Shown: positions 1 through 8,464 of the stretch, piece by piece
Numbering within the stretch: position 1 is the stretch's first letter
How the letters are laid out: every line of letters starts with the position of its first letter
From: CAYVXE01 sp964455375
GTDB taxonomy: Bacteria; Zhuqueibacterota; Zhuqueibacteria; Oceanimicrobiales; Oceanimicrobiaceae
Direction of reading: 5' to 3'
DNA length: 20,591 nt
Assembly (NCBI GenBank): GCA_964455375.1
Contig: CAYVXE010000080.1
Location: forward strand, 1-20,591
Translations under genes and position numbers: made by a program
Notes under the pieces: generated by a model
What the model was told of the DNA's origin: nothing
The model's input: only the letters and a program-made list of their open reading frames with translations
The model's database searches: none

Positions 1-208
1 AAATCTATGTTTTTTTCAATAGAGAATTCTACCATAAAAAGAAAATCGGACGAACCTGCACGATTCACCAATATACAAAAAATCGTGCGGAAAGTTACGT
101 GAAACAGTCATCGAAGGTGTGCTGGTTGCGGGAACGTCCAGTCGAAACATTGGGTTACGGCCCTCGTCTACGCTCAGGCTGAAGCAGGAAATCACTTTCC
201 CGACAGAG
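1..208. other. Non-coding tail downstream of the GH130 gene, with a weak hairpin
   Basis: I see no convincing gene here. An 8-bp perfect inverted repeat (GCACGATT at 58-65, AATCGTGC at 81-88) with a 15-nt loop lies about 120 bp past the end of the GH130 gene. Read on the minus strand it is followed by a T-rich but interrupted stretch, so it could be a weak terminator for the sugar operon. The two short overlapping reading frames in this stretch have no family resemblance and look fortuitous. Confidence 0.35.
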
Positions 209-1162
209 TCAGCAGTCATTCTTGAGAAATTCCAAAAGATCGTCTATTTTCGCAGTCGCCAGCGCTACGGACGTGTCTGCAGCGCCATAATAGAGAGCCA
301 GCAAATTGGTTTGATCGTCCACAACGGCACCGCATGGAAAATTGGCATACGGAACATCTCCACGGCATTCATAAGGCTCCTTTGGCCCGAAGACCCACTG
401 ATTGCTGCGCTTGATGACTTTGTGGGGGTTTTCCAGGTCCAGAAGTGCAAGGCCTATTCTGTACAATGACCCTGCGGCTGTAATTTTGACACCGTGGTAG
501 AGAATAAGCCAACCCTCGGATGTTTCAATCGGTTGCGGACCTAATCCGATTTTATTGGCATCCCACCATCCGCCTGTACGGGCTTCGAGTAAAATCTTGT
601 GTTCTCCCCAATGTTTTAAATCGGGAGAGGAAGCAATCCATATATGGGCCGGTCTTTGGGCACTACCGGGAACAGCGCGATGGATGAGCAGCCACTTATC
701 CTTTATTCTTCTGGGGAAGACTGAAGCGTCTTTGTTTTCTGTCGGTAAAATAGCGCCATAACGATTAAAACATTTGAAGTCTACTGTTGTGGCAAGTGAA
801 ACCAGAGGGCCGCCCTTAGAGTAGGAGGCATAGGTGATAATATATTCCTGTCTTTCTTCAGAATAGACGATACGGGGATCTTCAATGCCCCATCGCTCTT
901 CGGGATAATTTTCCGGGTCCGGCAAAAAAGTCGGCTTTGAATCTATTTGCCACTTGGAAATACCATCCTCACTTTTTGCAACGCATAAATGGGAAAATCC
1001 CCGCAGATCTTCCACCCGTACTAGAAGCAGCGTTTTGTTGTCCCGTTTTGTGGCGCCGGCATTGAAAACCGTATTGCAGGGATAGGGCCAATCCTGGACA
1101 GTTAAAATCGGATTGTTTTCATAACGTTTAAAAAGCCCCGTTGGGTCTGGAAAAACTTCCAT
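209..1162 (-). CDS. Glycoside hydrolase family 130 protein (beta-mannoside phosphorylase or hydrolase)
   Basis: This 317-residue protein has the five-bladed beta-propeller motifs of GH130, a family that phosphorolyses or hydrolyses beta-1,2- or beta-1,4-linked mannosides. Visible signatures are the GIEDPRI motif (residues 92-98), whose Asp is the family's catalytic acid, a KDASVFPRRI segment (144-153), WLLIHR (157-162), LYHGV (221-225) and YYGAADTSVALA (291-302). Basic residues that could bind phosphate are present, which leans towards a phosphorylase, but the subfamily cannot be fixed by eye. There is no signal peptide, so it should act in the cytoplasm on imported oligosaccharides. The start is supported by GAGGAGG 8 nt upstream. 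It is the last gene of the operon, 20 bp after the exported barrel protein and downstream of a CUT1 sugar ABC importer, which fits a role in manno-oligosaccharide use. I am sure of the family and unsure of linkage and mechanism. Confidence 0.9.
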   Translation of the reverse strand: MEVFPDPTGLFKRYENNPILTVQDWPYPCNTVFNAGATKRDNKTLLLVRVEDLRGFSHLCVAKSEDGISKWQIDSKPTFLPDPENYPEERWGIEDPRIVYSEERQEYIITYASYSKGGPLVSLATTVDFKCFNRYGAILPTENKDASVFPRRIKDKWLLIHRAVPGSAQRPAHIWIASSPDLKHWGEHKILLEARTGGWWDANKIGLGPQPIETSEGWLILYHGVKITAAGSLYRIGLALLDLENPHKVIKRSNQWVFGPKEPYECRGDVPYANFPCGAVVDDQTNLLALYYGAADTSVALATAKIDDLLEFLKNDC

Positions 1163-1182
1163 TAAAACGACCTCCTCGAAAA

Positions 1183-2472
1183 TTAGTGTGATGTCAAATA
1201 TGCTTTCAGCGTTTTCACAGCGATCTCGTTGGCTTCTACTTCAAGCAAAGAATAGAGCGCTTCGATGGTTGATTCAGCTCCTGAATTTTGATTGATTTCT
1301 GACTCGGATAAGATACCATCAAAACAACGTCCCGTTTGCGGATCGTACATTTGCCGATGCGCCGGATTATTGCCGAAAAACCAGGTGGCGAGCTGCCCTG
1401 CAAATTGTGCGTAACGCTCATTGCCGGTTATGGTAAACAGGTTTAATGAACCGGTAATGGCCGGCCGCAGCGCATAGGCAATCTGGCTGAACGGCTTGAT
1501 TTCTTTGATCCGGAACGAATCATTCTTCGCAAAGGTCAGTTGATACGGGTAGCCTCGCTCAAGTAAAAACGGATAAAAATAATTGACTTCCAGCACTGCG
1601 GATTCTTCGATTTTCTTACTCTTAAGCAAGGCAGCCACACGCGCTAAAGCCTGTGTTTGCGCGTTGCCCCAACCATGCCAGACATTTTGCCAGGATAAAT
1701 GGGCGCCGAACGGGAACGTGTTTTTATCGCCAATCTGCATTTGTATCAGCCCCTCAGCAAATTTCCTTAAATATTCCAGCACCTTTTTATTGCCGGAGGC
1801 TTCTTCATAAGCCGCTAATCCGAGCATGAGCTCCGATGTTGCATCTGCTGCAGAATGGTACATCAACCACTTGGGCACTTTAAAACCATCCGCATCGTCG
1901 GTCTGCGGATAATCTTTTAGCAGATTTTCAATCTGTCCGAAAGATTTTTTGAGATGCTCTTTTAGTTTCTCTGCGTACGCCGGGTCGATTTTCTGAAAGA
2001 CGCTGAATCCTTCCCCAATCGCCCAAACTCCACGGGCAGCCCACCAGCCAAAACTTTTAAAGCTGGTTTTACCGGTTCGATTAATGGTGTGGTCCTTATA
2101 AATGAAGTTGTAAAATTGCCCGTCGCTTGTTTGCATGAAGCGGCAAAAATCAATGAGTTTGCGGGCATGAGCAAGGCTGCTTTTTTCGCCGGTTTCTTCA
2201 AAATGGCGCAAGTAAACCACCGCGGCACGAGCCGCGTCGTCTACACAGGCGATTCCCTCACCATTGGCATCGACCCAGGCGTAGTCCGGATATTCAGAAT
2301 AAATATGCACGATGGCCATTGCCTGCCCCTGGACTGTAATGCGCTCATAAAGATGATTCAGGTGCTTTAAATTGACCAGCCTCATCTCCGTTTGGGGCGC
2401 CTCTGCTCCCCAAACAACGACAGTCAGGCTCAGGAGCAGAAAAATGATCTGTTTTCGAATCGAGAATCTCAT
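1183..2472 (-). CDS. Exported alpha/alpha-barrel (six-hairpin glycosidase-like) protein, function unassigned
   Basis: This 429-residue protein has an N-terminal signal peptide (hydrophobic about 9-20, likely cut near residue 22-24), so it should be periplasmic or surface-bound. The body is alpha-helical, with repeated aromatic/Asp-rich turns typical of (alpha/alpha)6 barrels: CVDDAARAAVVYL (76-88), FGWWAARGVWAIGEGF (141-156), WQNVWHGWGNAQTQAL (261-276), FFGNNPAHRQMYDPQTGRCF (365-384) and NQNSGAESTIEALYSL (394-409). From memory, the last two resemble a C-terminal module in some glycosyltransferase-linked proteins and to a lesser degree GH9 enzymes, and such proteins sit beside GH130 genes elsewhere. 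The acidic pair DD (78-79) and E400 are candidate active-site residues, but I cannot name a catalytic mechanism. It lies 14 bp after the second permease and 20 bp before GH130, so it may trim mannosides before import. It could also be a lyase or a non-catalytic glycan-binding protein. Confidence 0.72.
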   Translation of the reverse strand: MRFSIRKQIIFLLLSLTVVVWGAEAPQTEMRLVNLKHLNHLYERITVQGQAMAIVHIYSEYPDYAWVDANGEGIACVDDAARAAVVYLRHFEETGEKSSLAHARKLIDFCRFMQTSDGQFYNFIYKDHTINRTGKTSFKSFGWWAARGVWAIGEGFSVFQKIDPAYAEKLKEHLKKSFGQIENLLKDYPQTDDADGFKVPKWLMYHSAADATSELMLGLAAYEEASGNKKVLEYLRKFAEGLIQMQIGDKNTFPFGAHLSWQNVWHGWGNAQTQALARVAALLKSKKIEESAVLEVNYFYPFLLERGYPYQLTFAKNDSFRIKEIKPFSQIAYALRPAITGSLNLFTITGNERYAQFAGQLATWFFGNNPAHRQMYDPQTGRCFDGILSESEINQNSGAESTIEALYSLLEVEANEIAVKTLKAYLTSH

Positions 2473-2486
2473 TGCTTATCCAATGT

Positions 2487-3293
2487 TTACTTCAAACCCG
2501 AAGTTGCCATACTTTCGATGAAGTATCTTTGAAAATATGTGTAAGAGACAACTACCGGCAACGCCAGCAGCGTCGCTGCAGCCAATTGTACCCCTAATTG
2601 GGATTCGGCCTGACCACCTACGGCGAAAATAGTCACCAACTGTGGCATGGTCATCAAGCCCCGGTCCCGGATGACAATGAGCGGCCACAGAACTTCATTC
2701 CAGGTGGTCATAAACGTTAAAATTCCTACAGTAATGAGCGTAGGAACTGAATTAGGCCAGATGATTCTAAAAATAATTTGCAGCTCGTTGCAGCCGTCGA
2801 TACGGGCGGCGTCGATGAGGTCCTGCGGAATACTTTGAAAAAACTGGCGAAATAAAACGATACCAAGAGCGCTCACCAACCAGGGTACGATGAGAGCCAA
2901 ATAGGAATTCACCCAGCCCAATTTCACCATGAGAATATACAACGGAATCAAAATGATCTGAAACGGGATCATCATCGTGAACAGGACCATAAAAAAGATG
3001 AAATCACGGCCTTTAAAGTGTAAACGGCTCAGGGCATAACCGATGACCGAGCAGAAAACCAAAACCCCGGCTGTCACTGAAAAGGCAACAACGATGCTGT
3101 TCAAAAATGCACGCAGGATCGGTATTTTTGCAAATACCTGCTGGTAACTGTGAAGACTCAACTGCGATGGAATGATGCCAAAGCTGCCGATCTCAGCTTC
3201 CGGTCGAATGGTTGCTACCAACATCCAGAGAAACGGATAAATGAATATAATCGTCCAAAAAATGAGCAGAAGGTAGAAGAAAACCTTTTTCAT
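2487..3293 (-). CDS. Sugar ABC transporter permease, MalG/CUT1 type
   Basis: This is a 268-residue inner-membrane permease with about six transmembrane segments (first at about 5-27, others near 65-88, 98-123, 130-148, 183-205 and 240-258). The cytoplasmic EAA loop that contacts the ABC ATPase is present at about 161-181 (DAARIDG followed by FRIIWPN). Length and topology match the MalG-type half of carbohydrate uptake transporter family 1. Only 1 bp separates it from the MalF-type permease gene before it, so the two are translationally linked and should form a heterodimeric channel. No ATPase gene lies in the operon, so a shared MsmK/MalK-like ATPase encoded elsewhere is probably used. The substrate cannot be read from the permease; the GH130 neighbour suggests manno-oligosaccharides. 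Confidence 0.92.
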   Translation of the reverse strand: MKKVFFYLLLIFWTIIFIYPFLWMLVATIRPEAEIGSFGIIPSQLSLHSYQQVFAKIPILRAFLNSIVVAFSVTAGVLVFCSVIGYALSRLHFKGRDFIFFMVLFTMMIPFQIILIPLYILMVKLGWVNSYLALIVPWLVSALGIVLFRQFFQSIPQDLIDAARIDGCNELQIIFRIIWPNSVPTLITVGILTFMTTWNEVLWPLIVIRDRGLMTMPQLVTIFAVGGQAESQLGVQLAAATLLALPVVVSYTYFQRYFIESMATSGLK

Positions 3294-3294
3294 C

Positions 3295-4185
3295 TTAATA
3301 CACCGATTCCTTTTCGATAAGTTTGCGCTGAATTAGAATCACCGCAAACACGATGGCTGCAAAGAAAAATCCCAGAGTCGCTGCATATCCCATGTGGAAA
3401 AAGAAGAAACCCTGATTGTAGATGTACAAGACCGCAGACAAGGTCGAATTCATGGGGCCGCCGCCAGTCATAATGTAAGGCTCGATGAACAGAGAAAACC
3501 CGCCAATGGTCGATAAAAGCACCACTAACAGAATGGTCGGATTGATCATCGGCAGTGTGATGTGGATAAATTTATGCCAGTGTGAGGCACCTTCAAGGTC
3601 TGCCGCTTCGTACAAATATTGCGGCACCGTTTGCAGCCCAACCAGAAAAAGGACAATATACAGACCAACATTCTTCCAGGTTGCCATAATCGCAATACTG
3701 GGCATGGCGATCTTTGGACTGATGAGCCACGGCACCTTGGACAGACCAAGCTTCACCAGTAATAAATTAATGAGACCGGTGTCGTGCGCATACAGTTGAT
3801 CCCACAAAATCGTTATGACAACACCCGAAACGATAACCGGGAGAAAATAGGAGGCACGGAAAAATCCCCTGAATTTAATTTTTTGGTTGAGTAATTCCGC
3901 TAAAAAAAGCGCCAGGCCAATTTGCAACGGAATGTGAATGAGTAAAAAAATGACCGTATTGCCAATGGCTTTAAGAAATAAAGCGTCGTGAAACACGCGA
4001 TATAAATTACCCAACCCTACCCACTGCATGTCCGAAACGATATCCCAGCGATGAAAAACAAGGACAAGACAAAAAATCACCGGAAAAGCAACAAACAGGC
4101 TGAAATGAATAAAGTACGGAACAACTAAAAAGTAGCCAACGTTGTCGTTTTTGGAGCGTCGAATTTTTATTCGCACGTTCTTCAT
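3295..4185 (-). CDS. Sugar ABC transporter permease, MalF/UgpA-like CUT1 type
   Basis: This 296-residue permease has six predicted membrane segments (about 18-42, 72-97, 112-130, 160-184, 213-236 and 260-284). The EAA motif at about 193-213 (EAADLEGA, then FIHITLPMINP) is a textbook match for CUT1 permeases. The short N-terminal cytoplasmic tail, with no MalF-style periplasmic P2 domain, places it with the UgpA/LacF/MsmF type. Its start codon overlaps the stop of the binding-protein gene by 4 bp (ATGA), a sign of translational coupling. It should pair with the MalG-type permease encoded next and receive substrate from the lipoprotein encoded just before. Confidence 0.92.
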   Translation of the reverse strand: MKNVRIKIRRSKNDNVGYFLVVPYFIHFSLFVAFPVIFCLVLVFHRWDIVSDMQWVGLGNLYRVFHDALFLKAIGNTVIFLLIHIPLQIGLALFLAELLNQKIKFRGFFRASYFLPVIVSGVVITILWDQLYAHDTGLINLLLVKLGLSKVPWLISPKIAMPSIAIMATWKNVGLYIVLFLVGLQTVPQYLYEAADLEGASHWHKFIHITLPMINPTILLVVLLSTIGGFSLFIEPYIMTGGGPMNSTLSAVLYIYNQGFFFFHMGYAATLGFFFAAIVFAVILIQRKLIEKESVY

Positions 4186-5510
4186 CGTAAAATTAAATTC
4201 ACGCGTTTTGCTGCATCATGAATGGCGCTTTCAGATGTTTTGGCGCCGTAAACCACACAGGCCTCATATTCCTTCGAAATGATGTCGAAAATTTCCTTCA
4301 TATTTTTCGAAATGTCTACTCCCTTCACAAATTTTGCTTGCTGTGCGAAGGATACAACTTTCGGATTTTGCTTAAAGTAGTCTGCATAAAGTGAATCATT
4401 TAAAATATTTTTTCGCAATGGCAGTTGCGATGCAACCTTCAATAAACGGTAATCGTTTTTGCGCGAGATCATAAATTTGACAAATTTCCAGGCATACTGA
4501 GGGTCATGTCTGGTCCTGAACATCACGATATTTTTAAAATCGCCATAAGTGTAGACCGGACCGGTTAAAGAATCCGGAACTGGTAATGCGACAAAATCAT
4601 ACTCAAAGCCTTTCGGTTTGAGTTTTTCATTGTGCGAAATGACCCAGGGGCCTGCGAAGCGGGTTGCTGTTCTCCCGGACAAAAACAGGTCGCCGCGTCC
4701 CATCATTTTTTCAAGCGGGAAATACCCTTTATGGAACATGGTTCTCAGGAAATTAAAAACATCTATCGATGCTTGATTATCAAAAGATGCATGATCGTCA
4801 TTTAACAGTGTTTTCCCTGATGACGCAGCGATATACAGCGTGTAATAATCGAAAAAACGCTGCCACCAGAGAGCGCGAATGTCCCGGGCGCCCATGTATT
4901 GATCCGTGTAACCATCACCGTCCAGATCTGCTGTGATAACCTTCGCTTGTTGAATAAATTCGGAGTAGGTTCTACCCGGTTTCTCAAACCCGTATTTTCG
5001 GAATATTTTCTTGTTATAGCACAGCATCACCGGATTGGTTTTCCATGGCACCTGATAGACTTTGCCGTCCCTGGAACGGGCTTCTTCGAGAATATTTTTT
5101 TTAAGCCTGGAATTCATGACTGAATCGAAATCGGCAAAATCGCTTAACGGTACCAGGGCCTTGGCATTCACATACAACTGCACATCCCCCGGCCACATAT
5201 TTGAGTACACATCCGGCGGACTTTTGCCAATCACCGCGGCGAGAATTACTTCTTCGCTGGATTGGCCTTCCGGAACAGGCTGAAAATTAACCTGCAATTC
5301 CGGATGCAGGTGGTTCCATTCTCCAACGACCACTTTCGCCAGGTTTTGCTCATATTGATTGTTGGCAGACCAGTATGTAATGATGTGGTCATTCTCACCG
5401 CTGTTTTGCCGGCAACTAATCAGACTTGCAATGATAAGACAAAAAAGTAGTTTAGAGAATCCTTTCCTACCTGAAAGATTCTGTTTTGCGCTTGATGAGG
5501 TGTTGCTCAT
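4182..5510 (-). CDS. Extracellular solute-binding lipoprotein of a CUT1 sugar ABC transporter
   Basis: This 442-residue protein has a positively charged N-terminus, a hydrophobic stretch (about 20-31) and a lipobox ending at Cys33 (LISC), so it should be a lipid-anchored periplasmic binding protein. The mature part has the layout of the family 1 solute-binding proteins (MalE/UgpB type): ITYWSANNQYEQNL near the N-terminus, a PPDVYSNMWPGDVQLY segment, YQVPWKTNPVMLCYNKKIF, which matches the hinge signature region, and MMGRGDLFLSGRTATRFAGPW in the C-terminal lobe. It delivers an oligosaccharide to the two permeases encoded immediately downstream. It begins 21 bp after the parvulin-like gene. The predicted cargo, from neighbours only, is a beta-mannoside oligosaccharide. 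The start has only a distant GGAGC upstream, but no better alternative precedes the signal sequence. Confidence 0.9.
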   Translation of the reverse strand: MSNTSSSAKQNLSGRKGFSKLLFCLIIASLISCRQNSGENDHIITYWSANNQYEQNLAKVVVGEWNHLHPELQVNFQPVPEGQSSEEVILAAVIGKSPPDVYSNMWPGDVQLYVNAKALVPLSDFADFDSVMNSRLKKNILEEARSRDGKVYQVPWKTNPVMLCYNKKIFRKYGFEKPGRTYSEFIQQAKVITADLDGDGYTDQYMGARDIRALWWQRFFDYYTLYIAASSGKTLLNDDHASFDNQASIDVFNFLRTMFHKGYFPLEKMMGRGDLFLSGRTATRFAGPWVISHNEKLKPKGFEYDFVALPVPDSLTGPVYTYGDFKNIVMFRTRHDPQYAWKFVKFMISRKNDYRLLKVASQLPLRKNILNDSLYADYFKQNPKVVSFAQQAKFVKGVDISKNMKEIFDIISKEYEACVVYGAKTSESAIHDAAKRVNLILR

Positions 5511-5531
5511 GTAAAAAAATTAAAGCTCCGT

Positions 5532-7139
5532 TTAATACCAGGTTCGCCAGTCATAATCAATTGTCGGAAAAGCCGGACGGGGAAATGTCCCGCCCTTTTT
5601 TGCAACATAAACGTCTATTGCATCGGGACGATTTTCAATGTCTATTGGTAAAATACCGAGTACAGTCTGATTAATTTCAATTTTATATTTTTTTCTCAAT
5701 GCCAGTATTTTGTGTAATAATTTTTTATTAAATTCATCCTGATACGCATCTTTTGTGACGTCTGCTTTTATTTCTTTCCAGGAAGGCTCTTCGCCATTTC
5801 CACGCCGGTAGTGGATCTTATTTTTCTCATAATAGTTGTGAACATCCTTTTCGCTCAAGCGGATGGATTGGCCCAACCTTGACTTTGCCAGAGAATAGAC
5901 ACTTTTATCCTGCCACCACTGCTTCTGAACCTTAACAATTTCACGATTTTGAAAATTCCTTTTCTTTGCTGTAGCCACCAGCAGCTTATCCCTGACCATT
6001 CGCCAAATAAACCGTTCTAAGGAAACGAAGAAGCTCTGTGGAGTTTTTGTGCTAAAACGGATGTTCGGCTGCCTGGTTTTATACCAGATCATAAAGTCTC
6101 TCAACAATATCTCATCATCGGTCAATTCGACCAGCGGTTCATCCAGATGATCTGCGATTTTCACACTATCGATGGGACCGAATTCGGCCATCAGTTTTTT
6201 GGTCAGATTCCATTTAAGATATTTCTCCGGAGAAAAGATGCGTTTCCCAAGATAAGCCCTGAGCAGATCAAACGTGCGACGTTTAATAACCGGATCATGG
6301 TCGCGCATCAATTGCTGCACATACCGGTCGGAAAGAACGTCAGCTTTCCGTTTGAACAAGGCGCGATTCACATTCGTACGGATTTTGTTTTCTTCCGATT
6401 CAACGGTGACAGCATTTTTCCATAAGTCACTAATTTTAACAATATACCATCCGTCCGTTGTGCCGATTGAGGCAGACGTTACACCCACTTTCAAGGTGTC
6501 GACGATAGCGGAGAGTGTTGCGTTTTTGGTTTCAAGTTTAAAACGCGTGGTCTCCATATATCGATCCTCCAAGGCAACCGAGTCACACAATTGGTGAGTA
6601 AAAAGAGAATCAAAAGCCAACCCGGCACGCAATTGTTTTTGATACTGATGAATGTCATCAAACGTTGGTGCGTACAGCCATTTTAATGTTACATGTTCTT
6701 TTTCACGCGCTAAGCTACTGGAGATTTCCTGTTCAGACACGAAAACCTGGCTTAAGACATCTTCTTTGTAAAGCTCGTCCGTAGCCAGATCACCTTCAAT
6801 TTCTGCGAGTGTCTCTTTTACGATGTCAGCCCTCTCCAGGTTGCGAGCATACGCGTCTAACGCGAGGAGTTTTTCATTGATCACAAAATCCAAATAACGT
6901 CGTCTGGAATCCTTGCCTTTCTTAATAAATGCCGGACCATATTCATAACTCAGCAAAAACTCTTTTGCGGTAATGGTAATGTTTCCTACTTTTGCAACCA
7001 CCAGTGTGTCGTATTCCGTACCAGCCAGTTTGTCGTAGGAAATAATTAATGCCTCATCGCCTTGATTTGCCAATAAAGGCAAGGCGCTGACCGCAAATAA
7101 AGCAAACAGAAGAATCAACTTTTTGAATACCCTACACAT
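5532..7139 (-). CDS. SurA/parvulin-like periplasmic peptidyl-prolyl isomerase or chaperone
   Basis: This 535-residue protein has a Sec signal peptide (MCRVFKK, then a hydrophobic run to about residue 25, probably cut after LLA). After it comes a SurA_N-like segment (VVAKVGNITITAKEFLLSYE, about 47-66, then YLDFVINEKLLALDAYAR at about 82-99), typical of SurA/PpiD/PrsA chaperones. A degenerate parvulin-like region follows (about 150-240, ending GWYIVKISD), and then a long charged helical tail. I cannot confirm the active-site residues, so it may be a chaperone without isomerase activity. It lies 21 bp upstream of the binding lipoprotein gene and is very likely the first gene of the ABC/GH130 operon, an unusual position. 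A plausible role is folding the neighbouring outer-membrane and surface proteins. The start has a weak ribosome-binding site and rests on signal-peptide geometry. Confidence 0.72.
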   Translation of the reverse strand: MCRVFKKLILLFALFAVSALPLLANQGDEALIISYDKLAGTEYDTLVVAKVGNITITAKEFLLSYEYGPAFIKKGKDSRRRYLDFVINEKLLALDAYARNLERADIVKETLAEIEGDLATDELYKEDVLSQVFVSEQEISSSLAREKEHVTLKWLYAPTFDDIHQYQKQLRAGLAFDSLFTHQLCDSVALEDRYMETTRFKLETKNATLSAIVDTLKVGVTSASIGTTDGWYIVKISDLWKNAVTVESEENKIRTNVNRALFKRKADVLSDRYVQQLMRDHDPVIKRRTFDLLRAYLGKRIFSPEKYLKWNLTKKLMAEFGPIDSVKIADHLDEPLVELTDDEILLRDFMIWYKTRQPNIRFSTKTPQSFFVSLERFIWRMVRDKLLVATAKKRNFQNREIVKVQKQWWQDKSVYSLAKSRLGQSIRLSEKDVHNYYEKNKIHYRRGNGEEPSWKEIKADVTKDAYQDEFNKKLLHKILALRKKYKIEINQTVLGILPIDIENRPDAIDVYVAKKGGTFPRPAFPTIDYDWRTWY

Positions 7140-7159
7140 AAATCCGATTCATTGTTACT

Positions 7160-7339
7160 ATTCAGCCACAAAGACTCAAAGGCTCCAAGTTTATATGATA
7201 AATCTTTTAATACCGCTTTTGATTATTGGTGCATTTAAGCTGCATCTACAATTTTTTTTCTACTAATTTTTCTCTTTGACCTGAAATATATTTGTTCATC
7301 GTTTTTGTCTTTTGAGTCTTAGAGACTTAGAGGCTGAAT
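7160..7339. repeat. 180-bp imperfect inverted-repeat element with 8-bp periodic ends
   Basis: The stretch between the parvulin-like and PorV-like genes starts with ATTCAGCC (7160-7167) and ends with its exact complement GGCTGAAT (7332-7339). Inward from each end the sequence continues with 8-bp periodic units: on the left CACAAAGA, CTCAAAGG, CTCCAAGT, and on the right, read as reverse complement, TCTAAG/CTCTAAG/CTCAAAA units. The arms are partly complementary and the centre is AT-rich with T-tracts. It resembles, from memory, the CCACAAAGACACAAAG-type intergenic repeats scattered in many environmental genomes. It is probably a non-coding MITE-like or structured-RNA element; it may also separate the transcription of the two flanking gene groups. 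Confidence 0.6.
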
Positions 7340-7351
7340 AATTACGATTCA

Positions 7352-8389
7352 TTAAAAGCCAACGCCAATGGAAAAGACCTGAATATTTTGCAGTCTTCCC
7401 ATGTTACGGAAAGCATAGTCGATTTTTATATCCGTGTCGCTAAAAAGCATACTCGCATTCAGGCCAACACCAAAAGAAATGCCACCTTCCACATTATCCA
7501 GAAACAGAGATTGATAACCGCCTCGGAGAAAGACCATCTCATTTATGGCGTATTCGGTTCCTATATTCAGGCTTTCAAAGTCATCGCTTGGGTGCAAGGC
7601 GTCCACTGCAACCGTCCAGCGCTGTCTATGACTCTGCATTAAATTTGTTGATACGCCAAATTGAAAAAGCAGCGGCAAATTCCTGGAGTCTAACTCAACA
7701 TTAAACGGAATTCTCTCGTTTGAACCTAATTTAGTTTCATCGATACGCCCGAAGCGGCGGGTATCCCGTCCGGAAAGCTTCATCTTTGTACCGAAATTAG
7801 AAATAGACGCCCCGATGGTCATGCCGCCAAAAAGGTCGGTTTTAAAAGTGGTGCCTGCATCTATCGCAAAGGCTTTTGCCGATTCATGCCAGATGGTTTG
7901 CTGAATATACTTCGTTGTAAAGCCAATTGCAAAACGATCGGTTAATTTTATTGAATATGAAATACCAAGAGCAATGTCATTGGCATTGAAAAATTCACCG
8001 GTGCCGTCAGGCATTTCAACGGTTCTGACCACCATATCCCCCATTGTCAGTGAGGTCAAACTGGCGCCGATATTACCGAAGTTACCAAGTGCTAATACGA
8101 ATCCCAGATAATCCACATTCATACCGCCAAACCAATTTGTATGTAACGCAACTACCTGATTCTCCTGAAATTGTGCGGTACCGGCAACATTCCAGTACAA
8201 GGCAGTCGCATCGTCTGCGATGCTGACAAAAGCTCCCCCCATCCCCACTGCGGGCGCGCCGATAGCAATTTCCAAAAAGGACGCCGCATTCGTACCGCTT
8301 TTGGAAACATCCGTAACTAAACCCTGGCCACTGACAAAAGTCGGCAGGAATAAAACTGTCGATATTAGCAAAATCAACTTCCTTTGCAT
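7352..8389 (-). CDS. PorV/PorQ-family outer-membrane beta-barrel protein
   Basis: This protein of about 345 residues has a signal peptide (MQRKLILLISTVLFLPTFVSG, likely cut before Q) and an N-terminal block typical of PorV/PorQ family proteins (GAPAVGMGGAFVSIADDATALYWNVAG, about 44-70). Alternating beta-strands with Gly/aromatic turns follow, and it ends in a phenylalanine (FSIGVGF), as outer-membrane barrels do. In Bacteroidota, PorV shuttles T9SS cargo to the attachment complex. Here the gene follows the large T9SS-tailed protein by 75 bp, suggesting a dedicated cargo partner. A TTG start two codons earlier (8395) is possible, but the GAGAGG Shine-Dalgarno 6 nt upstream of the ATG at 8389 favours the latter. 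Which T9SS role it has, if any, is inference. Confidence 0.85.
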   Translation of the reverse strand: MQRKLILLISTVLFLPTFVSGQGLVTDVSKSGTNAASFLEIAIGAPAVGMGGAFVSIADDATALYWNVAGTAQFQENQVVALHTNWFGGMNVDYLGFVLALGNFGNIGASLTSLTMGDMVVRTVEMPDGTGEFFNANDIALGISYSIKLTDRFAIGFTTKYIQQTIWHESAKAFAIDAGTTFKTDLFGGMTIGASISNFGTKMKLSGRDTRRFGRIDETKLGSNERIPFNVELDSRNLPLLFQFGVSTNLMQSHRQRWTVAVDALHPSDDFESLNIGTEYAINEMVFLRGGYQSLFLDNVEGGISFGVGLNASMLFSDTDIKIDYAFRNMGRLQNIQVFSIGVGF

Positions 8390-8464
8390 GATCAACCTCT
8401 CTTAGTTAAGCAAATAATTCACACGTTTTTATTTATAAAACCCGTATTCTTTTTCATATAAAAA

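Noticed and set aside
16..219. 67-codon minus-strand frame after GH130, its ATG overlapping the GH130 end
   Set aside because: No family resemblance, no own ribosome-binding site, and no hydrophobic or motif content that supports a real protein.
7171..7339. Possible CRISPR array from the 8-bp periodic repeats
   Set aside because: Units are 8 bp, contiguous and degenerate, with no spacers and no cas genes nearby.
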